From: Bordetella ansorpii
Lineage (GTDB): Bacteria; Pseudomonadota; Gammaproteobacteria; Burkholderiales; Burkholderiaceae_B
Assembly: GCF_900078315.1 (NCBI RefSeq)
Contig: NZ_FKBS01000007.1
Span: 271,440 to 335,439 of the forward strand
DNA: 64,000 bases
Direction: 5' to 3'
The notes below the pieces were generated by a model. It was not told where the DNA came from. It did not search any database and worked only from the letters and a program-made list of their open reading frames with translations. Positions 46,900 to 57,166 of this stretch are shown piece after piece (the stretch's first letter is position 1; every line of letters begins with the position of its first letter). The position numbers were made by a program, and so were the translations under genes.

Positions 46900-47160
46900 T
46901 CAGGCGTCCGGCTGCGGGATCTCGATCTTCACTTCGAGCACTTCCAGGGTGTCCTGGCGTTCGAGGTTGACCTTGATGTCTTCGGGATTGATCTGCACGT
47001 ATTTCGAGATGACGGCCACCAGCTCTTGTTGCAACTGCGGCAGGTAGTCGGGCGAATCGCCACGCCCCGAGCGTTCGTGCGCGAGGATGATTTGCAGGCG
47101 TTCTTTGGCCACCGCGGCCGTCTTCTTCTTTTCGCCCAGCAGGAACGACAAGAACGACAT
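46900..47160 (-). CDS. minE: Cell division topological specificity factor MinE
   Basis: 86 residues, normal length. The N-terminal membrane-targeting/anti-MinCD part reads [20 protein letters not shown], followed by [12 protein letters not shown], the contact helix/strand for MinD, and the C-terminal topological domain [20 protein letters not shown]. It stimulates MinD ATPase and drives pole-to-pole oscillation. It starts 3 bp after the minD stop, in the conserved C-D-E order. Confidence 0.97.
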   Translation of the reverse strand: MSFLSFLLGEKKKTAAVAKERLQIILAHERSGRGDSPDYLPQLQQELVAVISKYVQINPEDIKVNLERQDTLEVLEVKIEIPQPDA

Positions 47161-47163
47161 CGT

Positions 47164-47979
47164 TTACTTTCCTCCGAAAAGCCGCTTGAGGAAACCGGGC
47201 TTGGTGTAGTCGACGAAGCGCAGCGAACGCTCTTCGCCCAGATAGCGGGCGACCACGTCCTTGTAGGCCTCGGACACGTCGGTGTCCTTCAGGTGGATGG
47301 CGGGCAGGCCCTGGTTGGAGGCTTGCAGCACCGCTTCGGATTCGGGCACGACGCCGATCAGCTTGATGCGCAGGATGTCTTCGATGTCGGTCAGCGACAG
47401 CATTTCGCCGTCATTGACGCGCTTGGGGTTGTAGCGCGTCAGCAGCAGGTATTCCTTGACCGGATCCTCGCCCTCGATGGCACGGCGCGATTTTGCGGCC
47501 AGGATGCCCAGGATGCGGTCGGAGTCGCGCACGGAAGAGACTTCGGGATTGGTGACCACCAGCGCGTCGTCGGCGTAGTAGGCCGCCAGCAGCGCGCCCG
47601 TTTCGATACCGGCCGGCGAATCGCAGATGATGTAGTCGAAGCCCATGGTCTTGAGCTCTTCGATCACCTTGCCCACGCCTTCCTGCGTCAGGGCGTCCTT
47701 GTCGCGCGTTTGCGAGGCGGGCAGCACGAACAGGTTCTCGAGCTGCTTGTCCTTGATCAACGCCTGCTTCAGGGTGGCTTCGCCCTGGATGACGTTGACG
47801 AAGTCGTACACGACGCGCCGTTCGCAACCCATGATGAGGTCGAGATTGCGCAGGCCGACGTCGAAGTCGATGACCGCCGTCTTGTGCCCCCGCATCGCCA
47901 ATCCGGACGAGAAGCTCGCGCTGGTGGTTGTCTTGCCCACACCGCCTTTGCCGGAAGTCACCACAACGATACGTGTCAT
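47164..47979 (-). CDS. minD: Septum site-determining ATPase MinD
   Basis: 271-residue ParA-type ATPase. The deviant Walker A VVTSGKGGVGKTTTSASF lies at residues 5-22; DFDVGLRNLDLIMGCERRVV and the SPAGIE switch II region follow. The C-terminal amphipathic helix KPGFLKRLFGGK mediates membrane binding when ATP-bound. It recruits MinC and is displaced by MinE. Separated from minC by 107 bp carrying two hairpins, and 3 bp from minE. Confidence 0.98.
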   Translation of the reverse strand: MTRIVVVTSGKGGVGKTTTSASFSSGLAMRGHKTAVIDFDVGLRNLDLIMGCERRVVYDFVNVIQGEATLKQALIKDKQLENLFVLPASQTRDKDALTQEGVGKVIEELKTMGFDYIICDSPAGIETGALLAAYYADDALVVTNPEVSSVRDSDRILGILAAKSRRAIEGEDPVKEYLLLTRYNPKRVNDGEMLSLTDIEDILRIKLIGVVPESEAVLQASNQGLPAIHLKDTDVSEAYKDVVARYLGEERSLRFVDYTKPGFLKRLFGGK

Positions 47980-48024
47980 GACTGTGAAACCCTTATCAAA
48001 TAAACCGCGTTATCGTAAAGCAAA

Positions 48025-48041
48025 AAGCCCGTGTAAGGCTT
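48025..48041 (-). terminator. Weak terminator/attenuator between minC and minD
   Basis: On the minus strand AAGCC-N7-GGCTT is followed by TTTG and then CTTT. A second hairpin, GGCGAAC-N4-GTTCGCC (48056-48073), precedes it right after minC. Together they may reduce read-through from glnS-minC into minDE. Confidence 0.4.
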
Positions 48042-48086
48042 ATTGCAAGATGTATGGCGAACGCCTGTTCGCCAGTATGTTCTTAC

Positions 48087-48935
48087 TCAGCTTTTCAGTG
48101 CCTCGACCCGCAGCGCTTCGCCGTCCAGCCAGACCAGCGCGGGCTGATTGTGCAGCTTTGCATCGAGCTTGGCTTCCACCACGCGATACACGCCCGCCAC
48201 CGCAAGCAGTTCGGCATCGAGCTGCGTGGTGAAGATGCGCGCATTGGTGTCGCCGCGCGCGCCGGCCATGGCCTTGCCGCGCAGCGGGCCGTAGACGTGC
48301 ACGTTGCCGTCGGCAATGACTTCCGCGCCCTGGCTGACCATGCCGATGACCACCAGGTCGGTCTGGCGCGCGTACACGCGCTGGCCCGAACGCAATGGCC
48401 GGTTGATGACCATCGCCGAGGACGACGGCGCCGGGGTGGGCGCGGCCGTCGGGGCTGGCTCGGGGTCCGGTACGGGTTCGGGTTCTGGCTTGGGCGCGGC
48501 CTGTACAGGCGCGGCAGGGGCCGGTGCGGCGGCAGGAGCCGATGGCGCGGCCGGCACGGGCACCTGGGCGAATTCGGCGGCGCGCACGGCGGCGGCCGCA
48601 TCGGCCGGCGCCGTCGGGCGCGCGTTGGCCGTGGACAGGTCGACCGGCGTCAGGCCGGCTTCGCGCGCGGCGGCCAGGTTGGCGCCTTCGGCGACCACGC
48701 CGATGGGCGGCAGGTTGTGCTGGCGCAGCGCCTGCAGCAGGCGTGGCCAGTCGATGGTTTCTTCCACGCGGCTGGCGTCGATGACGACCGGCTCGTGTTC
48801 GAAGAAGCTGCCCGCATCGGCCATGCGCTGCGCCAGCGCATCGGCCAGCCTTTCGGTGTCCGCGCTTTGCAGCACCACCCGCACGGCATACAGCGTGGCG
48901 CTCTTGAAATCCAGGGCGAGCGATTCGGTGTTCAT
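48087..48935 (-). CDS. minC: Septum site-determining protein MinC
   Basis: 282 residues from [20 protein letters not shown]. The N-terminal FtsZ-inhibitory domain is at about 1-110. A long Ala/Pro-rich linker (about 130-185, with [13 protein letters not shown]) follows, longer than in E. coli. The C-terminal right-handed beta-helix binds MinD ([60 protein letters not shown]). Starts 8 bp after the glnS stop, so it is probably co-transcribed with it. Confidence 0.96.
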   Translation of the reverse strand: MNTESLALDFKSATLYAVRVVLQSADTERLADALAQRMADAGSFFEHEPVVIDASRVEETIDWPRLLQALRQHNLPPIGVVAEGANLAAAREAGLTPVDLSTANARPTAPADAAAAVRAAEFAQVPVPAAPSAPAAAPAPAAPVQAAPKPEPEPVPDPEPAPTAAPTPAPSSSAMVINRPLRSGQRVYARQTDLVVIGMVSQGAEVIADGNVHVYGPLRGKAMAGARGDTNARIFTTQLDAELLAVAGVYRVVEAKLDAKLHNQPALVWLDGEALRVEALKS

Positions 48936-48943
48936 GGCGATGC

Positions 48944-50704
<1,761 letters not shown>

Positions 50705-50867
50705 TCTGGACAGAATCGAAATGGCAGCGATAAAGCGTCAATTTTGCCACGTTCGCGGCGGTAACCCATGAGGCGCGCTGCGCTGATCTGCTTTTTTGCG
50801 AACGCCAGCCTTGTCCCGGACTCATGCCAGTGCCGCCGGCCCCATCCAGGGCACGGCGGATCCGGCT

Positions 50868-50940
50868 CCGCCGGTCCGCCAGGTGCCGCCCCTGGAGGGG
50901 CGCCGTGCAACGGGCGCGCGTAAGCGCGTAGGGGGGTGGG
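50868..50940. repeat. GC-rich palindromic intergenic element between glnS and cydA-like gene
   Basis: Contains GCCCCT-GG-AGGGGC, then GCGC-N6-GCGC, and ends GTAGGGGGGTGGG. The pattern (short C-rich/G-rich hairpin followed by a GCGCG stem and a G-run) resembles a small intergenic repeat I recall from Burkholderiales genomes. Copy number could not be checked. Confidence 0.4.
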
Positions 50941-50978
50941 CCCTGTCCTCTACCCATTCGACTACACTACCGGCCATC

Positions 50979-52319
50979 ATGGAAATCCCCTCGCTTTTGC
51001 TGGCCCGCGCGCAGTTCCTGGCCAGCTTCAGTTTCCTTGCGCTGTTCATGGCCGTGGCGCTTGCGCTGGCCTGGTTGCTGCTTTTCTTCAAGATCCGCGC
51101 GCGCGTCACCGGGCAGGCCGGCTGGACGGCCGCCTACCGCTTCTGGGTCCGCATCTTTGCCCTCTGTTTCGTGCTGGCCCTGGGGGCGGCGTTGCCCGTG
51201 CTGGTCCAGATGGGCAGCCTGTGGGGCGGGGTGATGGACCGGATCGGCAACGTGGCCGGTCCGTTGGTGGGCTACGGCGTGCTGTCGGTCTTCGTGCTGA
51301 AGTCCTGTTTCCTGGGCGTCATGCTGTTCGGGCAGCGCCGCGTGTCCGACGCGGCCCATACCCTGGCGGTATTCATGGTGGCCGTCGGCCAACTGGTCGC
51401 CGCGGGCTGGCTGGTGGCCCTGCATTCCTGGATGCAGACGCCCGATGGCGCCGCGCTCGTCGAGGGGCGCTATCAGGTTTATGACTGGCCTGCGGTGGTG
51501 TTCAATCCCTCGTTCGGCTGGAGCATGGCCCTGACCGCGCTGGGCGCCTTGCTGGCCGCCGCGTTTCTCATCATGGGCGTGATCGCGCTGCAGACGCTGC
51601 GCCGTCCGCCCGGTGACGGCGAACGCAATGCGTTCAAGGCCGCGGCGGTGGTCGCCGCCATTGCCGCTCTGCTGCAGGCCCCGGCCGCGCTGGGCCTGGC
51701 CGAACTGGTCGCGGTGCACCAGCCCGCCAAGGCGGCGGCGGTGGCGGGCTACTGGCAGACCGGCGCCCAGCCCGAGCTGGCCCTGGTCGGCTGGCCCGAC
51801 GCCAAGACCCAGACCAATCTGTATTCCTGGACGATCCATTCCGGCACCCGCCTGCTCGGGCGTACCGCGCAGGGCGAGTTCGTGGGCCTGGACCGCTTCG
51901 CGGGCATGCAGCCCCCCGTGGCCGTGGTGTTCTGGTCGGCACGCGTGGCCGTGCTGCTGGGCGTGGCCATGCTGGGGGCGGCCTGCCTGACGCTGCTGCT
52001 GGGCTGGCGCCGCAATCTCGATCCCTCCGCGCTGCCCGCCTGGTGGCTGCGCGCGCTGATCGGCATGACTTTCGCTGGCGGCATCGCCGCAGTGGCCGGC
52101 TGGTGGGTGTCCTTGGCCGGCCTGTTGCCCTACATCGTCAACCGCACGGTCACGCAATCCGAAGTGCTGAGCAGCGCCTCGCACACCTCGCTGGGCTATG
52201 GCCTGCTGGCCTACCTGCTGCTTTACCTGGCGCTGGGCCTGGCGTTCGTCGGCATGCTGCTGCACGCCGCGCGTTATGGCGTGGTGCCCGTACGCAAGAC
52301 CATCGGAAGCGCCGCATGA
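50979..52319 (+). CDS. Cytochrome bd oxidase subunit I-like protein lacking the haem ligands
   Basis: 446-residue, about nine-helix CydA homologue. Recognisable bd-family landmarks: LARAQFLASFSFLALF (TM1), PLVGYGVLSVFVLKSCFLG (TM3), LVALHSWMQTP (E. coli NGWMQNP), a Q-loop-like HQPAKAAAVAGYWQ and WPDAKTQTN. In my hand alignment the E. coli ligands are not conserved: His19 is Leu20; Glu99 is Tyr99; no Glu stands at 107; TM5 has no His (none from 150 to 246); Met393 is Ala324 (ARVAV), with the preceding Arg kept; Glu445 is Leu379. Lys252 of the Q-loop is kept as Lys251 but Glu257 is Ala. It is paired by a 4-bp overlap with a cydB-like gene. No cydX is visible. Function as a normal oxidase is doubtful. 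Confidence 0.85.
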   Translation: MEIPSLLLARAQFLASFSFLALFMAVALALAWLLLFFKIRARVTGQAGWTAAYRFWVRIFALCFVLALGAALPVLVQMGSLWGGVMDRIGNVAGPLVGYGVLSVFVLKSCFLGVMLFGQRRVSDAAHTLAVFMVAVGQLVAAGWLVALHSWMQTPDGAALVEGRYQVYDWPAVVFNPSFGWSMALTALGALLAAAFLIMGVIALQTLRRPPGDGERNAFKAAAVVAAIAALLQAPAALGLAELVAVHQPAKAAAVAGYWQTGAQPELALVGWPDAKTQTNLYSWTIHSGTRLLGRTAQGEFVGLDRFAGMQPPVAVVFWSARVAVLLGVAMLGAACLTLLLGWRRNLDPSALPAWWLRALIGMTFAGGIAAVAGWWVSLAGLLPYIVNRTVTQSEVLSSASHTSLGYGLLAYLLLYLALGLAFVGMLLHAARYGVVPVRKTIGSAA

Positions 52320-53371
52320 TCGATACCCTTGCCGCCTCGCTGGGACTGACGCCGGGCGACCCCGCCTTCTGGATGCCGCTGGTGTTCATGGGCCTGCTGT
52401 TGCTGCTGATCGTGGCCGGCATCGTGCTGGATGGTTTCGACATCGGCGTGGGCGTGCTGCTGCAGCTCGCGCCGTCCGAGATGCGCGGCCGCATGATGGG
52501 CCTGCTCAGCCCCTGGCGCGACGCCAACGAATTCTGGCCCCTGCTGGGCATCGGGCTGTTCTGCGCGGCGTTCCCCTTTGCCTGGGGCTCGGTGTTCAGC
52601 AAGCTCTATGGGCCGTTGGCCTGCATGGGGTTCGGCATGCTGCTGCGCAGCGTGTCGTTCGAATTCCGCATCCGGGCCCGCAACGAACACAAGCCGCGCT
52701 GGATCGTGGGCTTCTGGCTGGGCTCGGTGCTGACCGCGGTCGGGCAGGGCGCCGTGCTGGGCCGGGTGGCCACCGGCTATCAAAGCGATGCCGGCTATGG
52801 CTGGTTCTCCATCTTCACCGGCGTGTGCGGCATCGCCGCCTACGCTCTGCTGGGCGCCTGCTGGCTGATCATGCGCGTCGATGGCGATCTGCAGCGCCGC
52901 GCGGTGGCCTGGGCTCGCCATGCCACGCGCTGGACCTCGGTCGGCATGGTGGCGGTGGCCGTGGCGCTCGGCCTGGCCAACTCGGGCGTGTTCTACCGCT
53001 GGAGCGACGATGCCCACCTGGGCCTGGCCGTGGCCGTATGGGTGGCGATGCTGCTGTGCTTCGTGGGCATCGAGATGCTGCTGGCCCGCCTGCCGGGCCG
53101 CGCGGACCGCTTCGACTGGCTGCCGTTCGTGCTGTGCGTGCTGCTGTACGTGCTGATGCTGGCGGGGCTGACTTACAGCTTCTTCCCCTACCTGATCCTG
53201 GACGACCTGACCATCTGGGACGGGTCCGGCGCGGTGGCGTCGATGCGCCTGGTGCTGGCCGGCGCGGTGATCGGGGGGCCGGTGGTGCTGATCTTCAACG
53301 TGCTGGCGTATCGCACGGTGTTCGGCCGGGAGCGCCGCGCGGCGGCGCAGCCGGTGTTGCCGCAGCCCTGA
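52316..53371 (+). CDS. Cytochrome bd oxidase subunit II-like protein
   Basis: 351 residues, about nine TM segments. The N-terminal MPLVFMGLLLLLIVAGIVLD and GFDIGVGVLLQL match the CydB opening (TDGFDMGVG in E. coli), and SPWRDANEFWPLLGIGLFCA matches the conserved D-N-x-x-W region. SFEFRIRARNEHKP is also CydB-like, as is the C-terminal FFPYLILDDLTIWDGSG. It is better conserved than its partner subunit I. ATGA overlap with the upstream gene couples translation. The following 88 bp contain no small cydX-type frame and run into the convergent kinase gene. Confidence 0.85.
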   Translation: MIDTLAASLGLTPGDPAFWMPLVFMGLLLLLIVAGIVLDGFDIGVGVLLQLAPSEMRGRMMGLLSPWRDANEFWPLLGIGLFCAAFPFAWGSVFSKLYGPLACMGFGMLLRSVSFEFRIRARNEHKPRWIVGFWLGSVLTAVGQGAVLGRVATGYQSDAGYGWFSIFTGVCGIAAYALLGACWLIMRVDGDLQRRAVAWARHATRWTSVGMVAVAVALGLANSGVFYRWSDDAHLGLAVAVWVAMLLCFVGIEMLLARLPGRADRFDWLPFVLCVLLYVLMLAGLTYSFFPYLILDDLTIWDGSGAVASMRLVLAGAVIGGPVVLIFNVLAYRTVFGRERRAAAQPVLPQP

Positions 53372-53459
53372 CCGGCGCACGCGCCCACTTGCAGGGCAAG
53401 CCTGGGACAGCGCCGCGTCGACAGCGCCGGCCGTCCTCCTGCGCCCATCCGTGGCCTTC

Positions 53460-54845
53460 CTACGCCGCCAGCGGCAGCGAAATCCGCACCAGCAATCCGC
53501 CTTCCGGCGCATCCAGCAATTCCAGCGTACCGCCATGCACCCGCGCGATCGAATCGGCCAGGGCCAGCCCCAGGCCGACATTGCCGGTGCGGGTGCGCGC
53601 GTCGTCCAGGCGGGCGAACGGACGCAGGGCTTCCTGGCGCCGTTCGGGTGCGATCCCCGGGCCGTGGTCGGCCACGTCCAGGATGGCCAGATCGCCTTCC
53701 CGGCGCAGGGCGATGTCCAGGGGCAGGGCGCCGTGGTGCAGGGCATTGCCGATCAGGTTGTCCAGCAGCCGGCCCAGCGCGACCGCGTCGCCGTTGACCA
53801 CCAGGTCGGGATCGTCCGGCGATTGCAGCGTGACGTCGGTGCCGGCGCCTTTCCAGGCGCCCACGCGGTCCTCGATCCATTCGGTCAGGGACAACGGGGT
53901 GCGATGGTAGGCCGCCGGGTCGGTGCCGCGCACGAAGCCGATGAACTGGTCGACCATGTGCTGCATGTCCTGCAGGTCTTTGCGCAAGCCGTCCTTCAGC
54001 GCCGAGTCGTCGGCCATCTCGATGCGCAGCCACATGCGCGACAACGGACCTTTCAGGTCGTGGGGCAGGCCGGACAGCAGGGTGCGGCGCACCGAGTCGG
54101 ATTCGGCCAGCGCGTCCAGCATGGCGTTGAAGCGTTCGCCCAGCACGCGCGTTTCGTGCGGGCCGGAGGGCTCGACGCGTTGCGGCTGGCCCGCGGCCAG
54201 CCGGTCGGCGGCGTCGGCCAGCCGGGTGATCGGCCGGGTGATGTGCCAGGAGAAGCCCGCGGCCAGCAGCAGCACCATCCCCAGTCCGCCCAGCCAGATG
54301 GCCAGCAGCGGCGTGGACACGGGGGGATCCAGCCGTTCCAGCGGAATGACCAGCCACTCGCGCAGCAGCGGCGCGTCTTCCGTGGCCGGGTTCGGCGCCA
54401 GCGAGATGTACAGCTCGGGATCGGGGCCGCGCGACAGGGCCACCCGGGTGCCGTCGTTCAGCCGGTCGTTCAGCTCGCGCACCAGGCCGCGCAGGTTGCG
54501 CCTCACGTCATCGGTGTCGGGCGGGTCGCGACGGGGCGGCAGGTGCTCGCGGCGTTGCAGCCGGGCTTCGGCGGGCAGCACGCGCGACCATAGCCGCCAT
54601 TGGTTCTGCGAGGCCACCCGCACGAAATCGGGGCGGTCCTCGGCGGGCACCTGCGACAGCGCCGCGCGCAGCGTGCGGATGGTCGTGGTGAGATAGTCGA
54701 TGCCGACGTTCTCGATGAACTTGTCGCGGAAGTACGCCGCGCTGGTCAGCGTGGCGGCCTGCGCCAACAGTACGGCGCCCAATACCAGCAGGATCAGGCG
54801 GGTGCGCAGCGAACGCGGCAGCAGCAGGCGGGGATGCAGGCGCAT
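53460..54845 (-). CDS. Sensor histidine kinase, EnvZ-like
   Basis: 461 residues. TM1 at about 17-36 (RLILLVLGAVLLAQAATLTS), a periplasmic domain of about 145 residues with an Arg/Pro-rich loop, and TM2 at about 180-202 followed by a HAMP domain (HITRPITRLADAADRLAAGQ). The phosphoacceptor His is near residue 262 in SGLPHDLKGPLSRMWLRIEM; KG replaces the usual RT after DL. The ATPase domain has GNALHHG (N-box), DHGPGI (G1) and GNVGLGLALADSI (G2). Its partner response regulator gene is 12 bp upstream. The signal is unknown. Confidence 0.92.
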   Translation of the reverse strand: MRLHPRLLLPRSLRTRLILLVLGAVLLAQAATLTSAAYFRDKFIENVGIDYLTTTIRTLRAALSQVPAEDRPDFVRVASQNQWRLWSRVLPAEARLQRREHLPPRRDPPDTDDVRRNLRGLVRELNDRLNDGTRVALSRGPDPELYISLAPNPATEDAPLLREWLVIPLERLDPPVSTPLLAIWLGGLGMVLLLAAGFSWHITRPITRLADAADRLAAGQPQRVEPSGPHETRVLGERFNAMLDALAESDSVRRTLLSGLPHDLKGPLSRMWLRIEMADDSALKDGLRKDLQDMQHMVDQFIGFVRGTDPAAYHRTPLSLTEWIEDRVGAWKGAGTDVTLQSPDDPDLVVNGDAVALGRLLDNLIGNALHHGALPLDIALRREGDLAILDVADHGPGIAPERRQEALRPFARLDDARTRTGNVGLGLALADSIARVHGGTLELLDAPEGGLLVRISLPLAA

Positions 54846-54857
54846 GGCAGCGCCGCC

Positions 54858-55568
54858 TTATGGGGAGAACCGGTAGCCGATGCCCCAGACCGTCTGGATC
54901 CAGCGCGGCTGCTTGGGGTCTTCCTCGATGGCGCGGCGCAGCCGCAGGACGGCGATGTCGATGGCCCGGTCGTTGCGTTCGCCGCTGTCGTCGTCGCGGG
55001 CCAGCGACAGCAGGCGTTCGCGCGACAGCGGCTTGCCGGCGTTGCGCACCAGCGCTTCGAGCAGGTTGATCTCGCCGCCGGTGAGCTTGACGGGCGTGCC
55101 GTCGCGCAGCAGCTGGCGCGTGGCCGGGTCGAAGACGAACGGGCCGAACGAGACGGGCGAATCCTTGGTCAGCGCCGACGGGCCGCGCTTGCGGCGCAGC
55201 ACCGCCTCGATGCGGGCCAGCAGCTCGCGGGGGTCGAAGGGCTTGCCCAGGTAGTCGTCGGCCCCGGCCTCCAGGCCGATGATGCGGTCGACGGCCTCGT
55301 CGCGCGCGGTCAGCAGGATGACGGGCAGGTCTTCGCCCTGCTCGCGCAGCTTGCGGCAGGCATCGGCGCCGTCGCCGCCGGGCAGCATGCGGTCCAGCAC
55401 CAGCAGGTCGGGTGCATAGCGGGTGATGCGCGCGGCCAGGTCGTGGGCATCGGGCGCCAGCAGGGTGTCGTAACCGTGCCGGTTGAGATAGTCGGCCAAT
55501 AATTGCCGCAGCGCGGGATCGTCGTCGACGACCAACAGCTTGGTGTGGGGCTGATCCATGGGCGGCAT
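54858..55568 (-). CDS. OmpR-family response regulator
   Basis: 236 residues from MPPMDQPHTKLLVVDDD (ATG 55559 is an alternative; the frame opens at 55628). The receiver has the acidic pair in VVDDDPALRQLLADYL, phospho-acceptor Asp in DLLVLDRMLPGGDG, Thr in VILLTARDEAVDRI and Lys in DDYLGKPFDPRELL. The C-terminal winged helix follows: LTGGEINLLEALVRNAG, SRERLLSLARDDDS, RAIDIAVLRLRRAIEEDP, and the typical ending VWGIGYRFSP. It acts with the kinase downstream. Likely envelope or osmotic control by similarity to OmpR/EnvZ-type pairs. Confidence 0.92.
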   Translation of the reverse strand: MPPMDQPHTKLLVVDDDPALRQLLADYLNRHGYDTLLAPDAHDLAARITRYAPDLLVLDRMLPGGDGADACRKLREQGEDLPVILLTARDEAVDRIIGLEAGADDYLGKPFDPRELLARIEAVLRRKRGPSALTKDSPVSFGPFVFDPATRQLLRDGTPVKLTGGEINLLEALVRNAGKPLSRERLLSLARDDDSGERNDRAIDIAVLRLRRAIEEDPKQPRWIQTVWGIGYRFSP

Positions 55569-55730
55569 AGTGACTCGGCGGAAGGCGCCCGGCAAGGGGT
55601 GGAAATCAATTGAAATATGCTGCGGCATTATTTTGCTATGTCCCTGCTTTGAAGGGAACCCGAGGCTGGCCTTAAAATCGAATCTGTCCGTCGCGCCCGG
55701 CCGCGGCAGTACTCAGGACACTTTTTCCCT

Positions 55731-57086
55731 ATGCCGTGCCCTCGTTTCCATTTCTGGATGCCTGCGTTTGTCCGCGCGCGTCAGCGGATGGCGACGCGCG
55801 TCATGTTCCTGGGCCTGGCAAGCACCTGCACGCTTGGGGCCTGCGCCACGCTGGACGGCAGTCCGTCCTCCGAGGCCGATGCCGCGCCGCAGTCCGCCAG
55901 GCCGCAGCCGGTGAGGGTGGCGCAGGCCACCCCGCGCCGCACACCCTCGTCCAACCGCGGCTGGGCGGGCGACGGCGACGTGGCCCGCTACGGCATCGGC
56001 GTGCTGGCGCCGGCCTTGCCCATGCGGGTGGCGCCGGTGGCCGAACTTGAGGCGCACGAACTGCCCCCCGACCCCTGCCTGGAGGATGACGACGTAGGTC
56101 TCCTGTGCGCGACCGCGTTGGCCGATCCCGACGCCGTGCCGCCGCCCGAGCCGGACCCCGCCTATGCCCTGGGGCTGGAGGCCGCTGATTTCGGCCCGGG
56201 CACGAAGGTGCAGGTGGTCTACGGCATCGCCAAGCCGCGCAAGCGCTGGTTCGCCTCCGTCGGCTCGCAGACCGGCATGGTCTATGGCGACCGCAGCTGG
56301 ACGTATCGCGAGGCAGACGGGCCGTCGGTGGCGGTGGGCAACCTGAGCACGACGGCGCTGACCTGGGGCAGTTCGGCTTTCGCGATCGGCGGCTTGCAAT
56401 TGTCGAGCCCGGCGCCCACCACGACCTCGTCCGGCACGCTGGAGCCGGGCCAGTTCGGCTACTCCTCGTCCATCGGCCGCCTGAACAACACCGACATGAC
56501 GGCTACTTCCGGTGCGGTGACCTACGGTCCGTCGGTGGGCACCGGCAGCTTCCGGTACGGCCTGACCTCCGACGTGACCCTCGAAGCGCAGGTCCAGAGC
56601 GCGCCCTCGCTGGCCGCGCACGGCCTGGGCACCACTTATTCGGCGGGCGAGTACGGCAGCGTGCAGGCCGGCATCACGCAAAGTTCCTACGATGCGGTCG
56701 GCGCCCGCCGGTACCGGCTGGGCTACAGCGTCGATGTCATCGAGGATCTGAAGGTGGGGCTGATCACCGAGCGCACGCAGAACGGCTTCAGCGACCTGGC
56801 CACCTATCAATCGGGCGGCGCGCAGCCCTACAGCCGCAACATCTACAGCGCCGGCGTACCGGTGTCGGGCATCGGCACGCTCAGCGGCACCTATACGCTG
56901 GGCAATGGCCTGACCCCGGCGGACGACGAGCGGCGCATCGGCCTGGTGCAAAGCGTGCAACTGGCGCCGAGCGTGCAGTTCGCCCTGGGCGCCGACCGCG
57001 ACATCGTCACCGGCGACTACGACGTGCGCGCCAACCTGAGCATGCCGGTGGATACCTTCATGCGGGGTCGTTGGTGGCTCCGTTAG
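55731..57086 (+). CDS. Orphan lipoprotein with usher-like beta-barrel segment, function unknown
   Basis: 451 residues from the first ATG (better-placed ATGs at 55758 or 55788). A signal peptide with lipobox LGAC (Cys38 of the long form) suggests an outer-membrane lipoprotein. Residues about 60-145 are Pro/Ala-rich and disordered-looking. From about 165 on there are alternating beta strands; FRYGLTSDVTLEAQVQSAPS, GEYGSVQAGITQSSYDAVGA, RRYRLGYSVDVIEDLKVGLI and NGFSDLATYQ strongly recall the barrel strands of FimD/PapC ushers. The usher N-terminal chaperone-binding domain, plug and C-terminal domains are absent, as are chaperone and pilin genes. It is divergent from the response regulator gene. 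Confidence 0.65.
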   Translation: MPCPRFHFWMPAFVRARQRMATRVMFLGLASTCTLGACATLDGSPSSEADAAPQSARPQPVRVAQATPRRTPSSNRGWAGDGDVARYGIGVLAPALPMRVAPVAELEAHELPPDPCLEDDDVGLLCATALADPDAVPPPEPDPAYALGLEAADFGPGTKVQVVYGIAKPRKRWFASVGSQTGMVYGDRSWTYREADGPSVAVGNLSTTALTWGSSAFAIGGLQLSSPAPTTTSSGTLEPGQFGYSSSIGRLNNTDMTATSGAVTYGPSVGTGSFRYGLTSDVTLEAQVQSAPSLAAHGLGTTYSAGEYGSVQAGITQSSYDAVGARRYRLGYSVDVIEDLKVGLITERTQNGFSDLATYQSGGAQPYSRNIYSAGVPVSGIGTLSGTYTLGNGLTPADDERRIGLVQSVQLAPSVQFALGADRDIVTGDYDVRANLSMPVDTFMRGRWWLR

Positions 57087-57166
57087 CGCGCCGATTCGTC
57101 ACGCCGGGCCGGCCGGTCCGAAAATGGGGCTTAAAATCCCCCGCATGATGCTTTCGGCTGCTTTCC

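Noticed and set aside
53372..53459. A possible cydX-type small subunit after the cydB-like gene
   Set aside because: No short frame with a start codon, SD and hydrophobic segment is present in the 88-bp gap.
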